Assembly (NCBI GenBank): GCA_900314495.1
Contig: OMVJ01000004.1
Coordinates: 35,034 to 99,033, forward strand
Source: an uncultured Olsenella sp.
GTDB lineage: Bacteria; Actinomycetota; Coriobacteriia; Coriobacteriales; Atopobiaceae
Direction: 5' to 3'
DNA length: 64,000 bases
In this document: one piece after another, positions 54,011-63,409 of the stretch
How positions within the stretch are numbered: position 1 is the stretch's first letter
Layout of the letters: every line of letters begins with the position of its first letter
Made by a program: the position numbers and the translations under genes
The notes under the pieces: generated by a model
Told to the model about the DNA's origin: nothing
Database searches by the model: none
Seen by the model: the letters and a program-made list of their open reading frames with translations, nothing else

Positions 54011-54889
54011 ATGAAAACCTGCCCCAACTGCCACTGGACCTCGTCAGACGACGACATGAAGTTCTGCAAGAACTGCGGCACCCGCCTTGTGGATACCCCC
54101 GCTGCTAGCTCGACCCCGGCAAGCGCAGCCACTTCGCCCGATACGGAGGCAGGCAGGGGCGTCTGGCATGGCTATGGAGCGTCGCTCTCCGGGAGCTCAG
54201 CAGCCTCCAAGTCATCGACTACTCACAGCAGCGCGTCTGCAAGTGCAAACAGCGCATCATCCGGCACCCACACACCGGCAGCGGCATCCAAGCCCACCCC
54301 AAGTGCCAGCGCACCCGCGGCCAGTACCACTACCCCCAGCACGGGAACCGCCAGCCCCACCAGTACCAGCACCAGCACTCAGGCACCCGGCACGTACGGC
54401 ATGGCAAACATCAAGGCCGCTCTTGGAAACCTCACTCCCAGCACGCTCTTCGCCTCTGGCGGAAAGAGTTACGGGCAGGTAGACATCACGGTGGACAACA
54501 CCTGCATTTACTTGCCCACCACGGCAATCGCGAAACACAACGTCGCCGCGATCATTCCATCGAAGAGCCCTTTCAAGATTAGGTGGTACCTTGTACTGGC
54601 ACTCGCGCTCTCGGTCCTCTTTATCCTCATGGGATCTATGGGGGAGCCCGATTTCGGCACTCTTGGCTGGTTTGGCCTTTTGGCAGTCATCGCCGTCCTT
54701 GTCTTTATGTACCTCAACTCAGACAAGAGCCTCTGCCTGTGCCTCACCTCGGGTGACAAGGTGAACATCATCAGCAAGAACCAGCTCGCGCTGGCGAACA
54801 TCTACGCAGACTTCGTGGACGCCGTTATCAACGGTGGGTCGTTCTCGGCCAGCATCCCGTCCGCGCGCATCGACTTTGACCTGAAGTAG
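54011..54889 (+). CDS. Zinc-ribbon protein with Ser/Thr-rich linker and two membrane helices
   Basis: A 292-residue protein. The ribbon ligands are C4, C7, C19 and C22. A linker of about 110 residues is mostly Ser, Thr, Ala and Pro. A small globular part follows (from GKSYGQVDITVDNTCIYLPT), then two helices near 198-216 and 224-241, and a C-terminal segment (SLCLCLTSGDKVNIISKNQL) that would return to the ribbon side. It resembles a split PH-like domain on either side of the helices, but I cannot name it. It has the palindromic site 60 bases upstream. Confidence 0.75.
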   Translation: MKTCPNCHWTSSDDDMKFCKNCGTRLVDTPAASSTPASAATSPDTEAGRGVWHGYGASLSGSSAASKSSTTHSSASASANSASSGTHTPAAASKPTPSASAPAASTTTPSTGTASPTSTSTSTQAPGTYGMANIKAALGNLTPSTLFASGGKSYGQVDITVDNTCIYLPTTAIAKHNVAAIIPSKSPFKIRWYLVLALALSVLFILMGSMGEPDFGTLGWFGLLAVIAVLVFMYLNSDKSLCLCLTSGDKVNIISKNQLALANIYADFVDAVINGGSFSASIPSARIDFDLK

Positions 54890-54910
54890 CGACCCCTCAC
54901 CGACGCCACA

Positions 54911-55038
54911 GCCAGCACGCGTGTTATCGAAACGGCGTAACACGCGTGCCGTGCTGGCATCCCAGCACCAACTGGCCTTATAGCATGACAAAGCCACCGC
55001 GCGCGTGTTAACGGTTCTCCGTAACACGCGCGCGGTGG
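54911..55038. repeat. Core-plus-palindrome element, copy 5
   Basis: Left hairpin: GCCAGCA and CACGCGTGTTA pair with TAACACGCGTG and TGCTGGC (54911-54958). The core on the minus strand is ACCAACTGGCCTTATAGCAT (54967-54986). Right hairpin: a perfect 17-base repeat, CCACCGCGCGCGTGTTA (54994-55010) against 55022-55038. It sits between convergent genes and could also stop transcription. Confidence 0.85.
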
Positions 55039-55112
55039 CGTGGTTTCGCGGTGGCGTGGTTTCCATGCGATGGCACCAGAACGGCAGCGCAGCCGAGCGT
55101 GGCTCCGATCCC

Positions 55113-56126
55113 TTACACCAAGTACTCCGCAATCTGCACGGCGTTGGTGGCGGCACCCTTGCGAATCTGGTCGCCGCAGCAGAAGAAGGTGAGCGCGTTC
55201 ACGCCGTCCGGCGCAGAGAGGTCGCGGCGAATGCGGCCCACGAAGACCAGGTCCTGGTCGGACGTCTCCAGCGGCATGGGGTAGCGCAGGTTAGCGGGGT
55301 CGTCCACCACCTTCACACCCGGCGCGGCGGAGAGGATCTCGCGCGCCTGGTCCGGCGTGATGGGATTCTCGAACTCGCAGGTAATGGATTCGGAGTGCGA
55401 GCGCATGATGGGCACGCGCACGCAGGTGCAGTTGACGCGCACCTCGGGCAGGTGCATGATCTTGCGCCCCTCGTTCTGCATCTTCCACTCCTCGGACGTG
55501 TACATCTCGTCCTTGAAGCCGCCGATCTGCGGAATGAGGTTGGCCGCCAGCTGGTAGGCAAAGGGCGCGGTCTCGCCCATCTGGCCGCCGTTGGAAAGGA
55601 CGCCCATCTCCCTCTGCAGCTCCGTCAAGCCGGGCATGCCCGCGCCAGACGCCGCCTGGTAGGTGGAGACGATCATGCGCTTGAGGCCCGCCACCTTGTG
55701 CAGCGGGTAGGTGGGCACCAGGCCGATGATGGTGGCGCAGTTGGGGTTGGAGATGATGTTGCGCGGGTGGTTGGCAATGTCCGCGGCGTTGATCTCTGGC
55801 ACGACCAGGGGCACGTCCGGGTCCAGGCGGAAGGCGTGGGAGTTGTCCACGCACACGGCGCCGCGCTTGGCGGCCTCCGGCAGGAGTGCCTTGGCAATGC
55901 CGTCGCCCGCGGCACCCAGAACAATGTCCACGCCCTCGAAGGCCTCCGGCTTGGCCTCCACAACCGTCACGTCCTCGCCGCGGAAGCGTAGGGTCTTGCC
56001 CGCGGAGTGCGCGCTCGCCAGCGGCACCAGCTTGGCCACGGGGAAGTTGCGCTCCTCCAGGCACTGAATCATCTGCGTGCCGACGACGCCCGTGGCACCC
56101 AGAATAGCTACGACCTTCTCGCTCAT
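55113..56126 (-). CDS. asd: Aspartate-semialdehyde dehydrogenase
   Basis: Asd reduces aspartyl phosphate to aspartate semialdehyde, the branch point to lysine, threonine and methionine. The 337-residue protein begins EKVVAILGATGVVGTQMIQC (NADP fold). The catalytic Cys is in ISNPNCATIIGLVPTYPLH, substrate residues in TYQAASGAGMPG, and His in VRVPIMRSHSESI. GGGGAG lies before the ATG at 56126. It is the last gene of hom-lysC-asd, 10 bases after lysC. Confidence 0.97.
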   Translation of the reverse strand: MSEKVVAILGATGVVGTQMIQCLEERNFPVAKLVPLASAHSAGKTLRFRGEDVTVVEAKPEAFEGVDIVLGAAGDGIAKALLPEAAKRGAVCVDNSHAFRLDPDVPLVVPEINAADIANHPRNIISNPNCATIIGLVPTYPLHKVAGLKRMIVSTYQAASGAGMPGLTELQREMGVLSNGGQMGETAPFAYQLAANLIPQIGGFKDEMYTSEEWKMQNEGRKIMHLPEVRVNCTCVRVPIMRSHSESITCEFENPITPDQAREILSAAPGVKVVDDPANLRYPMPLETSDQDLVFVGRIRRDLSAPDGVNALTFFCCGDQIRKGAATNAVQIAEYLV

Positions 56127-56136
56127 GATGCTCCCC

Positions 56137-57489
56137 CTACTTCTGCACGCGGTTGGCGTTCTCGGAGACGACAACGTCGTCGCCGAAGCTCTGGTAGATG
56201 ACCCTGATGGCTCGCTCGAAGTCCGAGTTGTTCACGCCCAGGATGATGCTGATCTCCTGCGAGCTCTGGGTGATCATGCGGATGTTGATGCCCGCCTCGC
56301 CCAGCGCGCCGAAGATACGGCCGGAGGTGCCGGCACGCCGGCTCATGTTGCGGCCGACCACGGAGATCAGGGCCAGCTTGTCCACCAGCGTGATGGCGTC
56401 TGGGTGAATCTCCTTCTTGATGTCCGTGATGATGGAGTAGATGGTGTCCTTCACGTCGTCACCGTTGACGACCACGGCAAAGGAGTCCACGCCCGTGGGG
56501 ATGTGCTCCACGGATACGTTGTAGTGCTCCAGCACGGACAGCGCCCTGCGCACCGTGCCCACCTCGTTGGACATGTGGGCCTTCTGCACGTGGATGGCCA
56601 CGAAGTCCTTCTTGCCGGCGATGCCCGTGATCAGGTGCTCCATGGCGTGCTCGCGCGCGCCCTCGCGAATGATGGTGCCCGGGTCGTCCGGCGCGTTGGT
56701 GTTCTTGATCTGGATGGGGATGTTGACCTCGCGCACGGGGAAGATGGCCTCCTCCTGCAGGACGGAGGCACCCATGTACGAGAGCTCGCGCATCTCGTCG
56801 AAGGTGATGCGGTGGATGGCGCGCGGGTGGTCAACGATGCGCGGGTCCGCGGAGAGGAAGCCCGAGACGTCAGTCCAGTTCTCGTACAGGTCCACGTTCA
56901 GGCAGCGGGCCAGGATGGCGCCCGTGATGTCGCCACCGCCGCGCTGGAAGAGCTTGAGCTGGCCGTCCACCGTGGCGCCATAGAAGCCCGGCAGCAGGAA
57001 GGAGCCGCCGGTCTGCACCACGGCCTCGCGCAGGCGGGTCTGGGTGCGCTGCATGTCTACCGTGCCGTCGTGGTGGAAGACCACCACGTCCTTGGCGTCC
57101 ACGAAGGGAAGGCCCAGGTACTCGGCCATGAGCTGGCCGGTGAACCACTCGCCGCGGGACACTATGTACTGCGGCGAGTAGGACTTGATGTTGTTGGCGA
57201 ACTCCGCGAAGTACTCCGCCACGGGGAAGGTGAGGCCGAGCTCCCGGGCAAGGTCCAGGAAGCGCTCCTCGATGCTGGCCAGAAGCGACGTGCAGTCCAC
57301 GTGGTACTCGATGTGGGCGTTCACCAGGAGGAGAAGGTCGGTGATCTTGTTGTCGGTGGGGGTGCGCTTGCCCGCCGCAGAGACGACCACGAAGCGACGC
57401 TCAGGGTCGGACTTGACGATGCCCTTGACCTTCTTGAACTGCTCGGCGGTAGCGACGCTGGAGCCGCCGAACTTGCAAACCTTGATCAT
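56137..57489 (-). CDS. lysC: Aspartate kinase
   Basis: LysC phosphorylates aspartate, the entry step. The 450-residue protein has KFGGSSVATAEQFKKV at the start, FQRGGGDITGAILARCLNVD at the substrate site, and two C-terminal ACT domains from about 310 (the second with VSVVGRNMSRRAGTSGRIFG-like sequence), which bind lysine and/or threonine for feedback. The single-frame layout with N-terminal SRGEWFTGQLMAEYLG resembles the long monofunctional class. It lies 6 bases after hom. Confidence 0.96.
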   Translation of the reverse strand: MIKVCKFGGSSVATAEQFKKVKGIVKSDPERRFVVVSAAGKRTPTDNKITDLLLLVNAHIEYHVDCTSLLASIEERFLDLARELGLTFPVAEYFAEFANNIKSYSPQYIVSRGEWFTGQLMAEYLGLPFVDAKDVVVFHHDGTVDMQRTQTRLREAVVQTGGSFLLPGFYGATVDGQLKLFQRGGGDITGAILARCLNVDLYENWTDVSGFLSADPRIVDHPRAIHRITFDEMRELSYMGASVLQEEAIFPVREVNIPIQIKNTNAPDDPGTIIREGAREHAMEHLITGIAGKKDFVAIHVQKAHMSNEVGTVRRALSVLEHYNVSVEHIPTGVDSFAVVVNGDDVKDTIYSIITDIKKEIHPDAITLVDKLALISVVGRNMSRRAGTSGRIFGALGEAGINIRMITQSSQEISIILGVNNSDFERAIRVIYQSFGDDVVVSENANRVQK

Positions 57490-57495
57490 TCCTCG

Positions 57496-58629
57496 CTAAT
57501 CCTCTCTGGAAAGGGCCGCCATGAAGGCGGTCGGGTCCTGCTTCAGGACGTCCTCGAACAGGGCGCGGGCCTCCACGGCCGTGAGGTGGGGAACCACCCA
57601 GGCGCCGCGGCCGTACAGCGTGGCGTCGGAGGGGCCCTCCGCCGTGGTCCTGAACACGTAACTGCTGGTAAGGAGCGTGGGGTCGTACTTGAGCCCGCGC
57701 GAGAAGTCAAACTGGGGACGGATGCCGTTTGCGCAGTCAATGACGTCCTGGACGATGGCGTTGCCCGTGGACAGGCTGCCCGCGCCCTGGCCGTAGAACT
57801 TGAGGTCGCCGATGGTGGTGCCCTCCAGCGAGACCAGGTTGAAGTTGGACGGCACCGCGGCCTCCATGGAGTGGGCGGAGAGCGCCACGGGCTCCACGGC
57901 CACCGCGTAGCGGCCGTCGCGCTGGACGCCGCGGCCCAGCAGCTTAACCTGGCGGCCGTTCTGATTGAACATGATCATGTCCTGCTTGGTCATGGTGCGG
58001 ATGCCGGTCACGGGCAGGTCCTTGGTGCAGGCCACGTCAAAAGCCACGCTGGCCGAGATGATGGTCTTGTTGCGCACGTCAATGCCGTCGATGTCCGCAG
58101 AGGGGTCGCGCTCCGCGTAGCCCAGCTCCTGCGCGCGGCCAAGGGCGACGTCGAAGTCGAGGTCCTCCTTGGCCATGGAGTCAATGATGTAGTTGGTGGT
58201 GCCGTTCATGATGCCCGAGAAGCTGGACACCTCGTCAATGCGGCGCACCTTGGCGATGCTGGCGATCCAGGGGATGCCGCCGCCCACGGAGGCCTCCAGG
58301 AAGAAGCCCACGTTGTTGCTGACGGACTTCTGCGCGAACTCCGCAAAGAACTCCGCCACCACGGCCTTGTTGGAGGTGACCACGCTCTTGCCCGCGTCCA
58401 TTGCGCGGCAGATGAAGGTGTGCGCGGGCTCCAGGCCACCCATGCACTCCACCACGAGCTCAATCTCCGGGTCGTTGACGATGTCGTCAAAGTTGGGGGT
58501 CATGCGCGGCTCTGTGCAGAACTTCGGCAACTCAAGGATGCGCTTGACCTCCACCTGCGGCACGTGGTGCGCGATGATGTTGTCCACGCCGCGACCAACG
58601 GTGCCGTGTCCAAGGAGGGCGATCTTCAT
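57496..58629 (-). CDS. hom: Homoserine dehydrogenase, short form
   Basis: Hom reduces aspartate semialdehyde to homoserine. The 377-residue protein has GHGTVGRGV near residue 7 (cofactor fold), VTSNKAVVA, ASVGGGIPWI, GIMNGTTNYI and ELGYAERDPSADIDGIDVRN with the catalytic Lys/Asp region. The C-terminal ACT domain of the usual 430-residue enzyme is not apparent, so feedback control probably rests with LysC and others. It is the first gene of its operon and diverges from thrC across 111 bases. Confidence 0.96.
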   Translation of the reverse strand: MKIALLGHGTVGRGVDNIIAHHVPQVEVKRILELPKFCTEPRMTPNFDDIVNDPEIELVVECMGGLEPAHTFICRAMDAGKSVVTSNKAVVAEFFAEFAQKSVSNNVGFFLEASVGGGIPWIASIAKVRRIDEVSSFSGIMNGTTNYIIDSMAKEDLDFDVALGRAQELGYAERDPSADIDGIDVRNKTIISASVAFDVACTKDLPVTGIRTMTKQDMIMFNQNGRQVKLLGRGVQRDGRYAVAVEPVALSAHSMEAAVPSNFNLVSLEGTTIGDLKFYGQGAGSLSTGNAIVQDVIDCANGIRPQFDFSRGLKYDPTLLTSSYVFRTTAEGPSDATLYGRGAWVVPHLTAVEARALFEDVLKQDPTAFMAALSRED

Positions 58630-58740
58630 TGGTGTCCAATCTTTCGAATATGTGACGCTGCGCTCACGTTAGCAGACTCTCGCCTATCATTACTGGAACT
58701 AGGCCAAAAAGCGGCGGCTAAGTCCAGCAAGGAGCGCCAA

Positions 58741-60228
58741 GTGAGCAATTTTTACCACAGCACTCGCAATGACAACAATTCTGTAACAAGCAAGCAAGCA
58801 ATTCTGACCGGCATCGCGCCTGACGGCGGCCTCTTCGTGTCCGACGCCGTGGGGCAGAAGAAGCTTGACCTGGCCACCGTGTGCGCCGGCTCCTACCACG
58901 ACGTTGCCCGCCTGGTCCTGGGCACGCTCCTGCCAGACTACACGGCGGAGGAGATTGCCGCCTGCGTGGCCGGCGCCTACGGCCCCAAGTTCGACACCAC
59001 AGAGGTCACGCCCGTCTCCCCCTTGGGGCAGGACTGGCTGTTGGAGCTGTACCACGGCCCCACCTGCGCCTTCAAGGACGTGGCGCTGCAGATGCTGCCC
59101 CGGCTCATGAGCGTTGCCCGCAAGACCGCGGGCGACGGCCGCAACGTCATGATCGTCACCGCCACCTCCGGCGACACGGGCAAGGCCGCGCTGGACGGCT
59201 TTGCGGACGTGGAGGGCACGGGCGTCACCGTGTTCTACCCCGCGGGCAAGGTGTCCGACATCCAGCGCCTGCAGATGGTGACCCAGCGCGGTGCCAACGT
59301 TGCCGTCTGCGGCATCCGCGGCAACTTCGACGACGCCCAGACCGAGGTCAAACACATCTTTGCGGACGCGGACCTTGCCCAGCGCCTGCTGGGGCAGAAC
59401 GTGGTGCTCTCCAGCGCCAACTCCATCAACGTGGGGCGCCTGGTGCCGCAGGTCACCTACTACTTCTACGCCTACGCCCGCCTGGTTGCCGCCGGCGCCG
59501 TCAAGCTGGGCGAGGCCATTGACTTCTGCGTGCCCACCGGCAACTTCGGCGACGTGCTGGCCGGCTACTACGCCAAGCGCATGGGCCTGCCCGTGGGCAA
59601 GCTGGTCGTGGCCTCCAACGCCAACAACGTGCTGACGGACTTCATCACCACCGGCACGTACGACCGCCAGCGCCCGTTCGTGAAGACCATCTCGCCCTCC
59701 ATGGACATCCTGGTCTCCAGCAACCTGGAGCGCCTGCTGTACTACCTGTCTGGGGGCGACTGCGAGCTGGTTGCCAGCTACATGCGGGACCTGGCGGAGA
59801 AGGGCCGCTACACCGTGAGCCCCGCCATTCTGGAGCGCCTGCAGCAGACCTTTGCCTGCGGCTTTGCGGACGACGACGCCACCCGCGCCACCATCCGCGC
59901 AACCTGGCAGGAGGAGGGCAAGCTCATAGACACGCACACTGCGGTGGCCAAGAACGTGCTGGACGCCTTCCCGCGCCAGGGCCGCGCCCGCGTGTGCCTC
60001 TCCACCGCAAGCCCCTTCAAGTTCAGCGCGGACGTGCTGGACGCCCTGGGCCACGGCATGCCGGGCGCGGACGGCTTTGCCTGCATGGACAAGCTGTCCC
60101 AGCTGACGGGCATCCCCGCGCCCAAGCCCCTGTTCGAGCTGCGCGAGCTGCCGGAGCGCCACCTGGACGTGTGCGACCGCGACCAGATGGGTGCCTTCGT
60201 GGAGTCCGCCTGCGCGAGGGTGTTCTAG
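58741..60228 (+). CDS. thrC: Threonine synthase
   Basis: ThrC turns O-phosphohomoserine into threonine with PLP. The 495-residue enzyme is the long (fungal/E. coli-like) type: FYHSTRNDNNSVTSKQAILT at the start, GPTCAFKDVALQMLPRLM with the Schiff-base Lys, TATSGDTGKAAL as the phosphate cup, and CVPTGNFGDVLAGYYAKRMG. The start is GTG at 58741 with AAGGAG 6 bases upstream. Sequence further upstream in this frame is antisense to hom and lysC and is not part of the gene. Confidence 0.97.
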   Translation: MSNFYHSTRNDNNSVTSKQAILTGIAPDGGLFVSDAVGQKKLDLATVCAGSYHDVARLVLGTLLPDYTAEEIAACVAGAYGPKFDTTEVTPVSPLGQDWLLELYHGPTCAFKDVALQMLPRLMSVARKTAGDGRNVMIVTATSGDTGKAALDGFADVEGTGVTVFYPAGKVSDIQRLQMVTQRGANVAVCGIRGNFDDAQTEVKHIFADADLAQRLLGQNVVLSSANSINVGRLVPQVTYYFYAYARLVAAGAVKLGEAIDFCVPTGNFGDVLAGYYAKRMGLPVGKLVVASNANNVLTDFITTGTYDRQRPFVKTISPSMDILVSSNLERLLYYLSGGDCELVASYMRDLAEKGRYTVSPAILERLQQTFACGFADDDATRATIRATWQEEGKLIDTHTAVAKNVLDAFPRQGRARVCLSTASPFKFSADVLDALGHGMPGADGFACMDKLSQLTGIPAPKPLFELRELPERHLDVCDRDQMGAFVESACARVF

Positions 60229-61155
60229 TTGGGTGAGGAAGCTTTGGGCAAGGACTGCCAGCCCACGTTTGTGGTCGAGGTGCCCGCCACCTCCGCAAAC
60301 GTGGGCGTGGGCTTTGACGTGCTGGGCCTGGCGCTGGACCTGCGTGCGCGCTTCACCTTCGCGCCGGCGGACCGCCTGCTCATAGACGGCTGCCTGCAGA
60401 AGTTCCGCGGGGCGGACAACCTGGTGTGGACCAGCTACCTTGAGGCCTGCCGTCGGCTGTACGCCAAGCCGCGGCAGCTGCACATAACCATAGACTCCCC
60501 CATACCGCTCTCCGGCGGGCTGGGGTCCAGCTCCACCTGCGTGGTTGCGGGGGTTGCCGCCGCTGCCAGGCTCAGCGGCCAGCCCGTGAGCCAGCTGCAG
60601 ATGCTGGACATTGCCTGCGACATTGAGGGCCACCCAGACAACGTGGCCCCCGCCATCATGGGCGGGCTGGTCAGCTCCTTCGTGGACCGCGGCCGCACCC
60701 ACCCCGTGCGGCTGGACGTGGCGGACAACGTGCGGTTTGTAGCCATCGCTCCCCCCTACGAGGTCCGCACGGAGGACGCCCGCAAGGTCATGCCCACGCA
60801 GGTTGCGCTGGAGACCACCATCTGGCAGGTGGGCCACTGCGTGGCGGCCGTGCACGCGCTGGAGCAGGGCGACATGGAGCTCTTCTCGTCCGCAGCGCTG
60901 GACAAGCTGCACGAGCCCTACCGCTCGCGGCTGATTCCCGACTACGAGGCCCTGCGTCGCACCGCGCTGGCCGCAGGTGCCGCAGCCTTCCTCATAAGCG
61001 GGTCCGGCTCCACCATGCTGGCAGTGTGCGACGGCGACCGCATGGCCCAGCAGGTGGCCGATGCCGTGAACGGCATGGTGGAGAACCACATTGACGGGCT
61101 GTGGGTGCGCACGCTGCGCGCAAGCAGCCGCGGCGCCCAGGTCCTGGAGGGGTAG
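60229..61155 (+). CDS. thrB: Homoserine kinase
   Basis: ThrB phosphorylates homoserine for ThrC. It is a GHMP kinase of about 308 residues with VEVPATSANVGVGFDVLGLA, the ATP loop PLSGGLGSSSTCVVAG, and GHPDNVAPAIMGG; SGSGSTMLAV is the C-terminal motif. No ATG is near: the frame can start at TTG directly after the thrC stop or at TTG 60244, which has GTGAGG 5 bases upstream. It is in tight series with thrC. Confidence 0.95.
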   Translation: MGEEALGKDCQPTFVVEVPATSANVGVGFDVLGLALDLRARFTFAPADRLLIDGCLQKFRGADNLVWTSYLEACRRLYAKPRQLHITIDSPIPLSGGLGSSSTCVVAGVAAAARLSGQPVSQLQMLDIACDIEGHPDNVAPAIMGGLVSSFVDRGRTHPVRLDVADNVRFVAIAPPYEVRTEDARKVMPTQVALETTIWQVGHCVAAVHALEQGDMELFSSAALDKLHEPYRSRLIPDYEALRRTALAAGAAAFLISGSGSTMLAVCDGDRMAQQVADAVNGMVENHIDGLWVRTLRASSRGAQVLEG

Positions 61156-61191
61156 GCCGCACGGCCGGCCTCCGCAAGCCCGCTGCCTGCC

Positions 61192-62385
61192 CTACGCACC
61201 GATGGTCTTGTAGACCTTCTGTGCACCGCCCTCGAACCTGAGCACCGTGGTCGGCCTGACGGGGTCTCCGGTGCCGTTGTACCTGATGGTGCCGGTTACC
61301 CCCTCCACGGTGCTGGAGGCAATGGCCGCAATGATGGCCTGCCTGTAGTCGTCCGTGCCATACTCGGCCCCGCCGCCTTCCTCCACAGACCTGATGGCCC
61401 CCAGAATCACCATTGCGGCGTCATAGCCCAGGGCATCAAAGTTGCCGGGGTCCTTGCCGTACTCCGCCTTGTAGTCGGAAACGAACCGCTGGACCCTCTC
61501 ATCCTCGCTGGCGGCGAAGGAGCAGGCGTAGAGGCAGCCCTCCAAGTCCTGGGCGCTGGCGTAGTCCGTTATGCCAGACCAGCCGTCGGCACCCAGGAAT
61601 ACGCCCCTGTAGCCCATCTGGCGAGCCTGGGTAACGATCTTGCCGTCTTCCGGACAATAGTTGGGTACCAGAATGGCATCCGGGTCGGTGGCCAGGATGG
61701 TGGTGAGCTGGGTGCTGAAGTCAGTGTCACCAGACATGAAGCCCTGCTCGCTGGAGACCGCAAGTCCTTTGGCCTTTGCCTCCTGCACAAAGGCGTACTC
61801 AACACCCACCTCGTAGTCCTCGCTGGCGTTGAAGACGGTGGCCACGACCCCATAGCCTTCGTCGGCGGCAACATCGGCCAGCAGCCTGCCCTGGAACGGA
61901 TCTGTAGCGCAGGTGCGGAAGGCGTTGGGGCCGTAGGCAACGACGGCGGTAGCGGAGGCCGAGGCTGAGACAAGCGGCATGTTGTCCGCCGCGGAAGCCT
62001 GGGCAACGGCAATGGCCGGGGCGGAGGTCACGTCACCCAAGACTGCCACAACGCCGTCCGTCACCAGCTTGCGGTAGGCGTTGGTGGCCTCGGCGCCGTC
62101 ACCCCTCTCGTCCAGCGCTTCCAGCTCTATCTGCTTGCCGTTGATGCCCCCGCCACCATTGGCCTGCTTGGCATAGAGCTCTGCGCCGCTGCGGACAGCC
62201 AGGCCGTATTTGGCAAGACTCCCGGAATAGGGGCCGAGCAGGCCCACCTTGATGGAGCCGCCGGCAGCGGAGCCAGTGCCGGAGGCAGAGCCGCCGCAGG
62301 CAGACAAGAGGGACATGCTGCCAAGGCCTAGAACGGATGCGCCGCCAAGCCTGATGAAGCCGCGACGAGAGGTGTCAAACGACAT
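61192..62385 (-). CDS. livK: Branched-chain amino-acid ABC transporter, binding lipoprotein
   Basis: A 397-residue Leu/Ile/Val-type binding protein. Tat signal TSRRGFIRLGG leads to lipobox LLSACGG with the lipid Cys near 30. The periplasmic-type fold shows IKVGLLGPYSGSLAKYGLAV, TSAPAIAVAQASAADNMPLV and FRTCATDPFQGRLLADVAAD, followed by VPNYCPEDGKIVTQARQMGY. GGAAAAG lies before the ATG at 62385. It is separated from livF by 314 bases that include a terminator and its own promoter. Confidence 0.93.
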   Translation of the reverse strand: MSFDTSRRGFIRLGGASVLGLGSMSLLSACGGSASGTGSAAGGSIKVGLLGPYSGSLAKYGLAVRSGAELYAKQANGGGGINGKQIELEALDERGDGAEATNAYRKLVTDGVVAVLGDVTSAPAIAVAQASAADNMPLVSASASATAVVAYGPNAFRTCATDPFQGRLLADVAADEGYGVVATVFNASEDYEVGVEYAFVQEAKAKGLAVSSEQGFMSGDTDFSTQLTTILATDPDAILVPNYCPEDGKIVTQARQMGYRGVFLGADGWSGITDYASAQDLEGCLYACSFAASEDERVQRFVSDYKAEYGKDPGNFDALGYDAAMVILGAIRSVEEGGGAEYGTDDYRQAIIAAIASSTVEGVTGTIRYNGTGDPVRPTTVLRFEGGAQKVYKTIGA

Positions 62386-62506
62386 GCACTTTTCCTTTCC
62401 CGATGACACGGCCACTCCCCTTCCGCACTAGGCATGCCGGGAGGTGACGCCACCTTACGGGCAATGGCGACGCACGGCATAGACGATCGCCCAGACTATG
62501 TGTGTG

Positions 62507-62535
62507 ACCTTATGGCCGAGCGTGGCCCTGGTCAA
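62507..62535 (-). promoter_or_regulatory. Promoter of livK
   Basis: On the minus strand TTGACC (62530-62535) and TAAGGT (62507-62512) are spaced 17 bases, giving a leader of about 115 bases before the livK start. Confidence 0.6.
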
Positions 62536-62613
62536 TCTTACAGGAGAAGTGCCCTGAAGTGCCCTGGCGACGAACGAACCTGCCGGCAGGCCATGTCCAA
62601 GACCACAAAAGAG

Positions 62614-62653
62614 GCCGGCACCGGCAGCTCTGGGCGAGCCTGCCGGTGCCGGC
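62614..62653 (-). terminator. Rho-independent terminator of the livG-livF transcript
   Basis: GCCGGCACCGGCAG pairs perfectly with CTGCCGGTGCCGGC around a 12-base loop. On the minus strand CTCTTTTGTGG follows. It lies about 47 bases after the livF stop. Confidence 0.85.
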
Positions 62654-62699
62654 ACATCTTGCGGTAGGGGTTGTTCGGCGCCCGCGCTCCGCGGCCCGC

Positions 62700-63407
62700 C
62701 TAGCCTCCCAGGTAGGCCTTGCGCACGCGGTCGTCTGCGGCGAGGTCGGCCGCGGGACCGCTCATGGCAACGTGGCCGGTCTCCAGCACGTACGCGCGGT
62801 CGGCAATGGAGAGGGCCATCTGCGCGTTCTGCTCAACCAGAAGGACCGTGGTCCCCTCGTCGTGCAGCTGCTTGATGATGTTGAAGATCTCCGCCACCAG
62901 AATGGGCGCCAGGCCCATGGACGGCTCGTCCAGCATCATGAGGCGGGGCTTGCTCATGAGTGCGCGGCCCATGGCCAGCATCTGCTGCTCGCCGCCGGAC
63001 AGGGTGCCGCCGGACTGGCGACGGCGCTCCTTCAAGCGCGGGAAGAGGTCGAACACGCGCTCCTTGGTCTCCGCAACCTCGGAGTCCGGGCGCAGGAAGC
63101 CGCCCATGTCCAGGTTCTCCTCCACCGACATCTGCAGGAAGATGCGACGCCCCTCCGGGCAGAGGGCGATGCCGCGCTCGATCACCTTGTGCGCGGGCAC
63201 GCCGGCCAGGCTCTCGCCCTCGAACTCCACCGTGCCCTTCTTGGGCCTGAGGAGGCCGGCAACGGTGTTCAGCGTGGTGGACTTGCCGGCGCCGTTGGCG
63301 CCGATCAGGGTCACGATCTCGCCCTCGTTCACCTCGAAGGAGATGCCCTTGATGGCGTGGATGGAGCCGTAGTAGACGTTGAGGTCGTTAACGCTCAGCA
63401 TGGCCAT
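62700..63407 (-). CDS. livF: Branched-chain amino-acid ABC transporter, ATPase LivF
   Basis: A 235-residue ATPase with Walker A IGANGAGKSTTLNTVAGLLR, signature LSGGEQQMLAMGRALMSKPR and Walker B MLDEPSMGLAP. GIALCPEGRRIF is a LivF mark, and the protein lacks the insertion of LivG. It starts 2 bases after the livG stop, so the two are co-translated. Confidence 0.96.
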   Translation of the reverse strand: MAMLSVNDLNVYYGSIHAIKGISFEVNEGEIVTLIGANGAGKSTTLNTVAGLLRPKKGTVEFEGESLAGVPAHKVIERGIALCPEGRRIFLQMSVEENLDMGGFLRPDSEVAETKERVFDLFPRLKERRRQSGGTLSGGEQQMLAMGRALMSKPRLMMLDEPSMGLAPILVAEIFNIIKQLHDEGTTVLLVEQNAQMALSIADRAYVLETGHVAMSGPAADLAADDRVRKAYLGG

Positions 63408-63409
63408 GG

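Noticed and set aside
56077..58740. A very long plus-strand open frame running into thrC
   Set aside because: It is the antisense of asd, lysC and hom, with Val/His/Gly-rich composition typical of reverse-frame shadows. The true thrC start is the GTG at 58741 with its own ribosome site.
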